Shown: positions 1-7,769 of the stretch, one piece after another
How positions within the stretch are numbered: the stretch's first letter is position 1
Layout: every line of letters starts with the position of its first letter
Assembly: GCF_014268505.2 (NCBI RefSeq)
Contig: NZ_JABWQP020000001.1
Location: 620,001 to 684,000, forward strand
From: Pseudomonas khorasanensis
GTDB lineage: Bacteria; Pseudomonadota; Gammaproteobacteria; Pseudomonadales; Pseudomonadaceae
DNA length: 64,000 bases
Direction: 5' to 3'
Notes under the pieces: generated by a model
The model's input: the letters and a program-made list of their open reading frames with translations, nothing else
Databases searched by the model: none
What the model was told of the DNA's origin: nothing
Position numbers and translations under genes: made by a program

Positions 1-437
1 TCCTGCAAAAGGCCGCGAGCGGCGCGCACGCAATCCTCCAGCAACCCCTCGATCGGCGTCGACACGGCCAGTCGATAATCGACTGACACTACTGCCACGC
101 GGCAGGTATTGACGATGGCGACGTTGAAGTTGTCATTCATCTGAGCATTGCCGATCACCCAGCCGCCGCCGTGGAAATCCAGCACCACGCCTTCAGGTTT
201 ACCTTTGGGACGAATGATTCGGACCGGCACGCTGTCGATGACGCGCCGTTCAGCCGTCAGCCCCTGCTCGCGCAACTTGCCCGCGCCACCGATCTGACCC
301 ATGCGCAACAGCGCCTGGATCAGCCGAGGGGTCAGTCGATTGCGAACCTTGAAGCGCGGCAGCCAGGCGAGTTTTCTGTTGAACGCGCGCACTTGTGCCA
401 GCTCGCGCTCGCCCTGAGGCCATGGGAAATCGCTCAC
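1..437 (-). CDS. alpha/beta hydrolase (HSL/acetyl-hydrolase type), partial
   Basis: This is the N-terminal part of an alpha/beta hydrolase whose 3' end lies beyond the left edge. The frame reads through the oxyanion-hole motif HGGGW at about residues 89-93, followed by VVSVDYRLA, the usual strand after that motif in the hormone-sensitive-lipase family. The nucleophile elbow is outside the window. No ATG in this frame fits. A GTG at 437-435 overlaps the TGA of the upstream tspO gene as GTGA, which suggests translational coupling and decides the start. The family hydrolyses short-chain esters or amides; the substrate cannot be read here. Confidence 0.8.
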   Translation of the reverse strand, partial: MSDFPWPQGERELAQVRAFNRKLAWLPRFKVRNRLTPRLIQALLRMGQIGGAGKLREQGLTAERRVIDSVPVRIIRPKGKPEGVVLDFHGGGWVIGNAQMNDNFNVAIVNTCRVAVVSVDYRLAVSTPIEGLLEDCVRAARGLLQ

Positions 438-877
438 GTGCGATTCTTCATCAGGATCGAGAAGTTCAGCGCCGCCGCGACGCACAGCCACACCAGATAC
501 GGGAACAGAATCAGTCCGGTGACCACATCCAGTTGCAGCGCCATGACCACCATTGCCGCGACTACCAGCCACAGCACCACCAGAATCACCATCGCCGCCA
601 GCACCTGATGCGCGCCGAAGAATACCGGCGTCCACAAGGTGTTCAGGGCAATCTGCGCGGCCCACAACGCCAACACGATTTGACTGCCGGGGATCAGGCT
701 CAAGCGATAACCGGCCCACGCCAGCAGCAGGTAAATAATCGTCCATGCCACGGGGAACGCCCAGTTGGGCGGGGTGAAGGAGGGCTTGTTCAGCGATTCG
801 TACCACGGGCCGGGTTTGAACATCACGCCGGTGGTGGCCGCTGCTGCGCAGGCCAAAAGGAAAATGAAGAAGGTCAT
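434..877 (-). CDS. tspO: TspO/MBR family sensory/transport protein
   Basis: This 147-residue inner-membrane protein has five predicted hydrophobic helices and the TspO/MBR signatures: the tryptophan- and proline-rich segment around residues 37-50 (PPNWAFPVAWTIIY) and ALNTLWTPVFFG near residue 95. Family members bind porphyrins and other hydrophobic ligands and are linked to oxidative or tetrapyrrole stress. Length and topology fit the family exactly. Its stop overlaps the GTG start of the downstream hydrolase by four bases, so the two are probably co-translated. Confidence 0.92.
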   Translation of the reverse strand: MTFFIFLLACAAAATTGVMFKPGPWYESLNKPSFTPPNWAFPVAWTIIYLLLAWAGYRLSLIPGSQIVLALWAAQIALNTLWTPVFFGAHQVLAAMVILVVLWLVVAAMVVMALQLDVVTGLILFPYLVWLCVAAALNFSILMKNRT

Positions 878-1147
878 TGCCAGTCCTTAGCTGTGATCAG
901 CTTTTATGGAGAGTTAAGAAGAGGACGCCTGGGTACGCAAAAAGTTTGGCCGGGAAAACGAAATGGCAAACGGCGATCTCGGTTACCGCAGCATTGCATG
1001 GGCAGACCCAGGTGAATTTTTCCGAACCTTCATTGGCGCAGCACTATCAGAACTAGCAAGGCAGTCAACAAATAGCGCTCGCTCCAAAGGTTGATCGCAA
1101 CGCTGCTGACTTGAAATACGCGATCAATCGCCAGCCAGGACCCTTGT

Positions 1148-2158
1148 ATGCAACGAGACAGTTTTTCCGGCCAAATCATCGTCATCGGCGCCTCCTTCGG
1201 CGGGCTTGCGGCGTTACTCGAGCTGCTCGGCCAGTTTCCGGATGACTTTGAGGCCGCAGTGCTCATCACCATGCACATCGGCGACCAGCCAAGCCAGATG
1301 CCCCGTATTCTGGCAGCCGCCACGGCGTTGAACATCAGCTTTGCCGAGTCCGGAGAGCCGATCCAGGCAGGGCGCGTCTATGTGGCGCCACCTGACCGGC
1401 ATCTGCTGGTCAAAGGGGGAACGATACACCTGACCCGCAGTGCCAAAGAAAACCACGCCCGTCCCGCGATCGATCCCATGTTTCGATCCGCCGCAGCCAG
1501 CAACCAGAACAAGGTGATAGGCGTCATCCTGACGGGTGAGCTGGATGACGGTGTCGTAGGGCTTCAGGCGATCAAGGCATACGGAGGGCTGGCATTTGTC
1601 CAGGACCCCGCCACGGCGCAAGCGTCTTCGATGCCGGAAAGTGCGCTTCGAAACGTTGAGGTGGATGGTTGCCTTCCACTGGCTGAACTGGGCGAGGTGC
1701 TGGTGCAAACAGTCCGGCAGCGCGCAACCGAAGCTGCATCATTTGAAAGCGGCAAACGAGTCGAGCCCTTTGCGACAGAAAACGATCTCACTGAAGACTG
1801 GAGCTCAGGGGGAGCGTATGCGCTGGATCCGATAGGCAAGGTTTCAGGTTTGTGTTGCCCCGAATGCGGCGGCGCGTTGTGGGAGCTGGGTGATAAGCCG
1901 ATACGCTTCCGTTGCCATACCGGCCATGCCTATTCGTGGGCTGCGTTGTTTGAATCGCAGAACGAAACGGTAGAGGAAGCCTTGTGGGTCGCCGTTCGGG
2001 CCTTGCATGAAAAACAATTGCTGCTGGGTCGGTTGATTCAAAGCAGTGAGGTGGCCGGGCGCGGCGGTGCAGTCAAAGAATATGAGCTGGCGAGTGCGGG
2101 ACTTGAGAGCCATAAGGGCACGATTCGAGCGCTGCTGGCCTCGTTGCGCCCTGCTTGA
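1148..2158 (+). CDS. stand-alone CheB-like protein-glutamate methylesterase
   Basis: 336 residues. The N-terminal two thirds is a CheB methylesterase domain: IGASFGG with the nucleophile Ser16, MHIG with His43, and LTGELDDG with Asp133/134 in place of the usual LTGMGxDG. No receiver domain precedes it, so it is not the classical phosphorylation-controlled CheB. Residues about 233-260 hold a CPECGG...FRCHTGHAYS segment, a Cys/His tail common in these orphan CheB-like proteins. The C-terminus is helical. No chemotaxis genes are nearby. It may demethylate or deamidate receptor glutamates, or have another esterase role; the domain call is firm, the pathway is not. Confidence 0.88.
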   Translation: MQRDSFSGQIIVIGASFGGLAALLELLGQFPDDFEAAVLITMHIGDQPSQMPRILAAATALNISFAESGEPIQAGRVYVAPPDRHLLVKGGTIHLTRSAKENHARPAIDPMFRSAAASNQNKVIGVILTGELDDGVVGLQAIKAYGGLAFVQDPATAQASSMPESALRNVEVDGCLPLAELGEVLVQTVRQRATEAASFESGKRVEPFATENDLTEDWSSGGAYALDPIGKVSGLCCPECGGALWELGDKPIRFRCHTGHAYSWAALFESQNETVEEALWVAVRALHEKQLLLGRLIQSSEVAGRGGAVKEYELASAGLESHKGTIRALLASLRPA

Positions 2159-2163
2159 TGGCC

Positions 2164-2208
2164 AGGTTCAAAGGGACAGCACCTGGTGGCTGCTGACCCT
2201 TTGAACCT
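2164..2208. repeat. long perfect inverted repeat between convergent genes
   Basis: The arms AGGTTCAAAGGG (2164-2175) and CCCTTTGAACCT (2197-2208) are perfectly complementary over 12 bp and enclose a further inner pairing CAGC/GCTG. It starts just after the cheB-like stop and ends on the stop codon of the small minus-strand gene. There is no T-tract, so it may be a bidirectional transcript-end hairpin or a dispersed palindrome. Confidence 0.6.
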
Positions 2209-2341
2209 AAATGTACCCTGCGACAGCATCGCTCACCAAAATCAGTGCTCCTGCTACAAATATCGCGCAGCCCATCAGAAACGAAGGGCTCGGCGCGTCG
2301 ATCAGCCTCGATGGAAAGCTCAGGTTTTTTTGCGATCTCAT
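2207..2341 (-). CDS. 44-residue small membrane protein
   Basis: A short ORF with a strong ribosome binding site (AAAGGAG, six bases before the ATG at 2341-2339) encodes 44 residues. After a basic, polar N-terminus (MRSQKN, then FPSRLIDAP) there is one hydrophobic helix at about residues 20-36 and a short polar tail. It lies 12 bp downstream of the stop of the 102-residue gene on the same strand, so the two probably form a transcript. I do not recognise a family. The RBS and clean single-span topology are the evidence that it is real. Confidence 0.55.
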   Translation of the reverse strand: MRSQKNLSFPSRLIDAPSPSFLMGCAIFVAGALILVSDAVAGYI

Positions 2342-2353
2342 GACGAACTCCTT

Positions 2354-2662
2354 TTAGTGCAGAGGATATTCAGACGCACCGATTGCGCTGCCATGTGCCG
2401 CGCTGGCGGAGTCGGCAAACAAGGTCATGGCGGGCCGATATGAGGCGTCGCCGCGCTGCGATTGCGCGCTCGCGTCGTGGTCCGGGTATTCATCAGCGAG
2501 GTTGTTCGGAATCAATGTGCCCACACCGAAAACATTCAACGCGATGTGCACCCTGAGCCGGCGACAGGCCTGTTGACAGTCGCGCTCAAAAGCAGCGGAG
2601 GCTTTTTCCAGGAGCTGTTGCGAAGGATCAGCGGTCGGCTGAGAGTCTTTGACGTTTTTCAT
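2354..2662 (-). CDS. hypothetical protein, 102 residues
   Basis: The open frame is longer, but the credible start is the ATG at 2662-2660 (MKNVKDSQPTAD) preceded by AAGGTG. A polar N-terminus leads to an amphipathic helix (about 18-45, QQLLEKASAAFERDCQQ) and an Ala/Ser-rich tail. The general shape recalls small Pseudomonas proteins such as the DUF6124 group, but the diagnostic C-terminal motif is not present, so no family is assigned. It is followed directly by the small membrane protein gene. Confidence 0.45.
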   Translation of the reverse strand: MKNVKDSQPTADPSQQLLEKASAAFERDCQQACRRLRVHIALNVFGVGTLIPNNLADEYPDHDASAQSQRGDASYRPAMTLFADSASAAHGSAIGASEYPLH

Positions 2663-2940
2663 GTTGATCACCTTGAGCAGGGAACAGACCCGGTGCCGAG
2701 GCCGCCTTGTGGCGTTCAGGCTTCGCCCATACGTCTCGGACCAGGCTATCTCGCAGTCACCACGGCGGGCGTCAGCGTATGTATTTGAGAGGCGTGGCTG
2801 ACACAGAAATTTCTTTTTTGCGTGCCTGTCTGGACGGACGGCGCAGCGCTGGAAGTTCAAAAAAGTCAGGCGAGTTCTTCGCGTATATGACTCTTTTGCC
2901 GGGGGGGCGAACAAACACTTTCGTCCGCCCGCCTGCTCAA

Positions 2941-3759
2941 TCATCCCTTGGCGCGCATGAGAATCGCGTTGGCGCGCTCAATGACGGGCGCGTCGATCAT
3001 CATGTCGTCCAGCACAAATACGCCTTCACCAGAGCGGGCGACGTTCGCCACCCGCCGGGCCCAATCGAGTTCCTGCGCGTCGGGTTTCATTGCCTGGTGG
3101 ATGACCGCAACCTGAGCCGGGTGAATACACAGCGCGCCACCAAACCCCATGTCACGCGCGAACTGCACGCTGGCGTGCAAACCTTCGGTGTCCTGTATGG
3201 ACGGGTAGACGCCATCCAGAGCTGGCGCCAGACCTGCGCTCCGGGTGGCGAGCAGTACCGCGTAACGGGCGTGGCTGAGGACTTGTTCGGCGGCCGGGCT
3301 GCCCGTTTTCAGATTCAGATCCAGACCGAGGTCAAGGCTGCCGAATGACAGACGCTCGACGCCCTCGGCCTCGGCAATCTCAGGCAACCGGGCCAGGCCT
3401 CTGGCACTTTCGATGATCGGCCAGACCGGTTTGCCTGTACGGGCGGCGATAGCAATCTGGGCAGCCTCTTCGGCTTTGGGAAAGAGAATGCCGACGACCC
3501 CGGCATGCCGGCGACACACGTCCAGATCGGCGGCATGCGCCGGGTGACGGGGAGCATTGATCCGAACCAGCACTCGGGCGCCCGGGTTTTCGCTCAGGTA
3601 GCGATTCAGGTTATCGCGCGCCTGATCCTTCAGCGCTTGCGACACCGCGTCTTCCAGATCGACAATGACCCGATCGGCGCCGGTGGCGACGGCCTTGGGA
3701 ATGCGCTCCGGGCGAGTCGCCGGCACAAACAGCGCGCTGCGAACGTTTTCACTGATCAT
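2941..3759 (-). CDS. CitE-like CoA-ester lyase (citramalyl-CoA lyase candidate)
   Basis: 272 residues from the ATG at 3759 (MISENVRSALFVPATRP), which has GAAGG upstream and overlaps the end of the hydratase gene by 11 bases. It has the HpcH/HpaI/CitE barrel signatures: SALFVPATRPERI at the N-terminus, VIVDLEDAV (acidic metal ligand), RINAP, and the C-terminal GALCIHPAQV. In the family these bind Mg2+ and cleave 3-hydroxyacyl-CoAs such as citramalyl-CoA to acetyl-CoA and pyruvate. It is the last gene of the CoA-transferase/hydratase/lyase set, the same three activities as itaconate Ict/Ich/Ccl, so citramalyl-CoA is the favoured substrate. L-malyl-CoA or methylmalyl-CoA remain possible. Confidence 0.85.
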   Translation of the reverse strand: MISENVRSALFVPATRPERIPKAVATGADRVIVDLEDAVSQALKDQARDNLNRYLSENPGARVLVRINAPRHPAHAADLDVCRRHAGVVGILFPKAEEAAQIAIAARTGKPVWPIIESARGLARLPEIAEAEGVERLSFGSLDLGLDLNLKTGSPAAEQVLSHARYAVLLATRSAGLAPALDGVYPSIQDTEGLHASVQFARDMGFGGALCIHPAQVAVIHQAMKPDAQELDWARRVANVARSGEGVFVLDDMMIDAPVIERANAILMRAKG

Positions 3760-4597
3760 GGTGTGTGCCTTCGCTGAAGTGGATCTCGCCCAATTGCGCA
3801 ACGCCCGCTGCATTGCCAGCCCAGACCTGCGCCACGCCGTTTTGCGTGACTCGGCCGCCCACTGAAAACGCCTGCGCAGAGATCAAGGGGCGGACGCCAC
3901 GAAAGCTGAATCGATGCAGACGTGCATCGGGGTGCGCCCGGGTGAAGGCGCGCAAGTTGAGCGTGGCGATCAGGGGACCATGCACCACCAGCCCGGGGTA
4001 GCCCTCGGTTTCAGTGACATAAGGCCAGTCATAGTGAATGCGATGGCCGTTGAACGTGACCGCTGAATAGCGAAACAGCAAGGTCGCAGACGGCTCGACC
4101 TGTTCCTGCCATTGGCCTTGCGCAAGCGTGTCAGCAGTGCTCAGTTTCGGTGGCGTCGGCTCGCGATAGACGATGTCCTGGTCATCCTGAAGTGCGCGCT
4201 GGCCGTCCTGGAAATACTCATGGCGGACGGTGACAAACAGCAACGATCCGGTGCGACCGTGTTTCTCCTCGACGTTGAGAATGGTCGATACACAGGTCAC
4301 CTCCGCCTCAACCCTCAATGGCTGGAAGAACTCGATGCGGCTGCCGGCCCACATGCGATTGCGGTTGTGTGCCGGAGGCAAAAAATCACCGAGCGCCGGA
4401 TGGCCGTCCGGCCCCAACTGCTCGGCCATGACCGGTTCCTGAAAAAACGCCCAGTGCCACAACGGCGGCAGCGGTTCGTCCGGTTTCGGCGCCGGCTCGC
4501 TCAACGTTGCGGCGATGCGCTTGACCAGGGTGAAACTGATCCTGTCGTGGCATTCCTGACGCCGGCCGATCCAGGCGGAAAAATCAAAGGCAGTCAT
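3749..4597 (-). CDS. MaoC/HTD2-like enoyl-CoA hydratase (itaconyl-/mesaconyl-CoA hydratase candidate)
   Basis: About 282 residues, double hot-dog fold. The C-terminal half carries the hydratase-2 signature AVTFNGHRIHYDWPYV with the catalytic Asp/His pair, followed by EGYPGLVVHGPL. The N-terminal half is the non-catalytic FAS1-like hot dog. Several starts are possible; ATG 4597 is preferred because AGGAG sits eight bases upstream, whereas ATG 4603 would leave only two. It matches the family of itaconyl-CoA and mesaconyl-C4-CoA hydratases that form citramalyl-CoA, the substrate expected for the overlapping downstream lyase. The reaction is inferred from family and context. Confidence 0.85.
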   Translation of the reverse strand: MTAFDFSAWIGRRQECHDRISFTLVKRIAATLSEPAPKPDEPLPPLWHWAFFQEPVMAEQLGPDGHPALGDFLPPAHNRNRMWAGSRIEFFQPLRVEAEVTCVSTILNVEEKHGRTGSLLFVTVRHEYFQDGQRALQDDQDIVYREPTPPKLSTADTLAQGQWQEQVEPSATLLFRYSAVTFNGHRIHYDWPYVTETEGYPGLVVHGPLIATLNLRAFTRAHPDARLHRFSFRGVRPLISAQAFSVGGRVTQNGVAQVWAGNAAGVAQLGEIHFSEGTHHDQ

Positions 4598-4669
4598 CTT
4601 CATCACTCCTGCATGTTTGGTCAGGGGGCGAACCCTGGAGTCAAGGTTCGCAACACGTTTGTCGGTCGG

Positions 4670-5872
4670 TCAGATTGCTCCGTCCAGGCGCATCTGCTCG
4701 ATGCGTTCGGCACCCCATCCCAATTCGGCCAGAATCTGCGTCGTATGCTCACCGAGTGCCGGCACGGCGCCCATGCACGGAGCAAACGCGCTGTTGCCGG
4801 CGGGCGGGAGCAGGCTGGGAATAACGCCAACCGACGTGTCCACCTCCCGCCAGCGATGGCGAGCCTTGAGCTGCGGGTGATCCCATACGCCTTGCATGTC
4901 GTTGACTCGCGCGTTGGCGATCTGAGCGTGGTCGAGTCGATCAATCACTGCATCAAAATTGAGCCCTGCAAATGATTCGATGATCAACTCGCGCAGCGCT
5001 TCACGGTTCTCGACGCGTTTGAAATTGGCACAGAAACGCGGGTCTCCAGCCAGCTCCGGCTGCTGCAAAACCCGGGTGCAGAACAGCTGCCATTCCCGTT
5101 CATTCTGCAAGCCAAGCATGACCGTGCTGCCGTCGCCGATGGGGAAGGGGCCGTAGGGATAGATCGTTGCATGGGCGGCGCCGGCACGGGGCGGCGGTGC
5201 GGCGCCATCGAAGGCGTAATACATCGGATAGTTCATCCACTCGACGAGGCTTTCGAGCATCGACACATCAATGTGGCTGCCTTCACCGGTGCGACCGCGC
5301 AGCAGCAATGCCGAGAGAATGCCGCTGTAGGCGTACATACCCGCAGCGATATCGGCAATCGAGCAACCGGCCTTGGCCGTTTCCTGCGCGCCCGGGCCTC
5401 CGGTCACCGACAGGAATCCACCCTCGCTCTGGATGAGCAGGTCGTAGGCCTTCCTGTTTTCATATGGCCCGCCAACGCCATAACCGGAAATGTCACAGAC
5501 GATCAATTGCGGAAAACGCTCACGCAACGCTTCGAAGGACAATCCCATCCGCGCCGCCGCGCCCGGCGCCAGGTTTTGCACCAGCACATCGGCGCCGGCC
5601 AGCAGCTTGTCGAGAACGTCGCTGGCGGCGTCCTGTTTCAAGTCCAGCGTCAGACTCTCCTTGGAGCGATTGGTCCAGACAAAATGCGAGGCCAGACCGT
5701 TGACGCGCTGGTCGTAGCCACGGGCGAAGTCGCCGACGCCGGGACGTTCAACCTTGATCACCCGGGCGCCGAGATCGGCCAGTTGTCGGGTACAGAAAGG
5801 CGCGGCGATCGCATGTTCCAGGCTGACGACGGTTATGCCATCGAGGGGGCGGACGTCTTTGGGCTGACTCAT
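4670..5872 (-). CDS. CaiB/BaiF (class III) CoA-transferase
   Basis: 400 residues, the normal length for a family III CoA-transferase. It shows LDGITVVSLEHAIAAPFCTR, LGARVIKVERPGVGDFAR, a TLDLK loop, and KAYDLLIQSEGG, where Asp144 aligns with the acyl-carrying aspartate. Members move CoA from succinyl-CoA or a related donor to a carboxylate. In the cluster it would activate the dicarboxylic substrate (itaconate, mesaconate or methylsuccinate by analogy with Ict) for the dehydrogenase, hydratase and lyase that flank it. It lies 72 bp downstream of the dehydrogenase gene on the same strand. Confidence 0.9.
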   Translation of the reverse strand: MSQPKDVRPLDGITVVSLEHAIAAPFCTRQLADLGARVIKVERPGVGDFARGYDQRVNGLASHFVWTNRSKESLTLDLKQDAASDVLDKLLAGADVLVQNLAPGAAARMGLSFEALRERFPQLIVCDISGYGVGGPYENRKAYDLLIQSEGGFLSVTGGPGAQETAKAGCSIADIAAGMYAYSGILSALLLRGRTGEGSHIDVSMLESLVEWMNYPMYYAFDGAAPPPRAGAAHATIYPYGPFPIGDGSTVMLGLQNEREWQLFCTRVLQQPELAGDPRFCANFKRVENREALRELIIESFAGLNFDAVIDRLDHAQIANARVNDMQGVWDHPQLKARHRWREVDTSVGVIPSLLPPAGNSAFAPCMGAVPALGEHTTQILAELGWGAERIEQMRLDGAI

Positions 5873-5944
5873 GCTTTTATCTCTCTTGTCATGATGGGCC
5901 GGTGCACGCGTTGACCACGCCGCACCGGACCTTGCGCCGAAAAA

Positions 5945-7108
5945 TCAGAACGAACGCGGCAGCTCCAACAGGTGTTCCGCGACGTAGGACAGGATCAGGT
6001 TGGTGGAAATGGGGGCGACCTGATACAGACGGGTTTCGCGGAATTTGCGCTCCACGTCGTACTCGCAGGCAAAGCCGAAGCCGCCGTGGGTTTGCAGGCA
6101 GGCATTGGCCGCTTCCCAGGAGGCTTTGGCCGCGAGGTACTTGGCCATGTTGGCGCTCGCACCGGCATTGAGCCCGCTGTCATATTCTTCGCACGCGCGC
6201 CAGCGCATCAGGTCTGCCGCCTCGATTTCGATGTGCGCCTGCGCAATCGGGAACTGAACGCCCTGGTTTTGCCCGATCGGGCGGCCGAATACCACGCGAT
6301 CGCGGGCATAGGCGGCGGATTTTTCGATGAACCAGCGCCCGTCGCCGATGCACTCGGCTGCGATCAGCGTGCGCTCGGCGTTGAGGCCATCGAGGATGTA
6401 GCGAAAGCCCAGGCCTTCTTCGCCGATCAGGCTGTCGGCGGGAATCTCCAGATTGTCGAAGAACAGTTCGTTGGTTTCGTGGTTGACCATGTTGGCGATC
6501 GGTTGCACGGTCAGGCCATTGCCGATGGCTTCGCGCAGGTCGACGAGGAAAATCGACATGCCTTCGGATTTTTTCTTCACCTCGGCCAAGGGTGTCGTGC
6601 GCGCAAGCAGGATCATCAGGTCGGAATGCTGGACGCGCGATATCCAGACTTTCTGTCCGTTGATCACGTATTTGTCGCCGCGTTTGATGGCAGTGGTCTT
6701 GATCTTCGTGGTGTCGGTACCGGTGGTGGGTTCGGTAACCGCCATCGATTGCAGGCGCAGTTCACCGCTGGCGAGTTTGGGCAAGTAGTAACTTTTCTGC
6801 GCCTCGCTGCCATTTCGAAGCAGGGTGAACATGTTGTACATCTGCCCGTGAACCGTTCCGGAGTTGCCGCCACAGCGGTTCACTTCTTCCAGGATGACGC
6901 AAGCTTCGGCCAGGCCCAGCCCGGAGCCGCCGTACTCGACCGGAATCATCGCGGCCAGCCAGCCGGCGTCGGTCAGGGCTTTGACGAAAGTTTCTGGAAA
7001 GCCTTTTTCTTCGTCGATCCTGCGCCAGTAAGCGGCATCGAATTCAGCGCAAAGGGCGCGCACACCTTCGCGGATGGCATTGAGTTCTTCAGCGTTTCGG
7101 TCAGTCAT
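5945..7108 (-). CDS. acyl-CoA dehydrogenase
   Basis: 387 residues with FAD-binding acyl-CoA dehydrogenase signatures: MAVTEPTTGTDTTKI, GQKVWISRVQHSDL, and near the C-terminus LQTHGGFGFACEYDVERKFR. The usual C-terminal catalytic Glu (as in IYEGT of medium-chain enzymes) is replaced by QVAPISTN. A Glu at residue 245 in LDGLNAERTLIA occupies the isovaleryl-CoA dehydrogenase base position. A GAGGAG ribosome site precedes ATG 7108. A homologue with the same C-terminus lies next to the itaconate genes of P. aeruginosa, from memory. With the transferase and hydratase it could oxidise methylsuccinyl-CoA to mesaconyl- or itaconyl-CoA; that substrate is inference. Confidence 0.9.
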   Translation of the reverse strand: MTDRNAEELNAIREGVRALCAEFDAAYWRRIDEEKGFPETFVKALTDAGWLAAMIPVEYGGSGLGLAEACVILEEVNRCGGNSGTVHGQMYNMFTLLRNGSEAQKSYYLPKLASGELRLQSMAVTEPTTGTDTTKIKTTAIKRGDKYVINGQKVWISRVQHSDLMILLARTTPLAEVKKKSEGMSIFLVDLREAIGNGLTVQPIANMVNHETNELFFDNLEIPADSLIGEEGLGFRYILDGLNAERTLIAAECIGDGRWFIEKSAAYARDRVVFGRPIGQNQGVQFPIAQAHIEIEAADLMRWRACEEYDSGLNAGASANMAKYLAAKASWEAANACLQTHGGFGFACEYDVERKFRETRLYQVAPISTNLILSYVAEHLLELPRSF

Positions 7109-7172
7109 TATTGTTCTCCTCGACGCTCACGCCCGGTCGTTGCCCGGCGTGAGAAAGTCCGGTTTACGGCAA

Positions 7173-7769
7173 TCAGATCGGGTTGAAACCCAGTGCAGCG
7201 CGAAAGCGATTCTTGATGTAGTGACCATCGCGTGGCGGCAGCACCCGTGGTGGGTTTTGCGCCTTGATTTTGAGGGTCGCCAGTTTGACCCCATCGCGCG
7301 TGGCGAACCGCTCGCGCAAATCGTGCACGCCTTGCATGTCGCGAATTTCATCGGTCCAGCTGAAGCCGCAGGCCTTCGCGACCTGGTCCAGATTGACACC
7401 AAAACCGGCGTGGCTGACCTGCATGCCGGTTTCGCCGAAATGGCCGTTGTCCAGCACAGCGATGGTCAGGTTCGCCGGTTTCTGCAGGGCGACCGTAGCG
7501 AGCGCACCAAGCCCCATCAGCAGCTCGCCGTCACCGGTGACGACAACAACCGATTTGTCCGGTTGCGCATTGGCCAGGCCCAGGCCGACGGTGATGGCAC
7601 TGCCCATGGCGGCCCAGAGGTAGTAATTGTGATCATGGTCGCCGGCCGCCATGACGTCGTAGGACGCTGATCCCAGGCCTGTTACGACCAGTACGTCTTT
7701 GCGATCAGCCAGCAAGGCCTTGACCACTTCGCGACGGCACAAGGTGTGGTTTGCGCTTACTTCACCCAT
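7173..7769 (-). CDS. ThDP-dependent decarboxylase, beta subunit (ComE/sulfopyruvate-decarboxylase type)
   Basis: 198 residues from ATG 7769 (GGAGA upstream). This is the C-terminal ThDP-binding domain of a split 2-oxo-acid decarboxylase. It contains VVTGDGELLMGLGAL, with the GDG that opens the diphosphate/Mg2+ motif, ending about 25 residues later in VLDNGHFGETG. The upstream gene encodes the matching pyrimidine-binding subunit and overlaps it by 13 bases. Family members include sulfopyruvate and phosphonopyruvate decarboxylases. In this setting the substrate is probably a 2-oxo acid linked to the C5 pathway; it cannot be named from sequence. Confidence 0.85.
   Translation of the reverse strand: MGEVSANHTLCRREVVKALLADRKDVLVVTGLGSASYDVMAAGDHDHNYYLWAAMGSAITVGLGLANAQPDKSVVVVTGDGELLMGLGALATVALQKPANLTIAVLDNGHFGETGMQVSHAGFGVNLDQVAKACGFSWTDEIRDMQGVHDLRERFATRDGVKLATLKIKAQNPPRVLPPRDGHYIKNRFRAALGFNPI

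Noticed and set aside
2186..2443. 85-codon plus-strand frame after the cheB-like gene
   Set aside because: It crosses the small membrane gene on the other strand, which has a much better ribosome site and sensible topology.
5972..7186. 404-codon plus-strand frame opposite the acyl-CoA dehydrogenase
   Set aside because: Shadow ORF; the minus-strand frame carries family signatures throughout.
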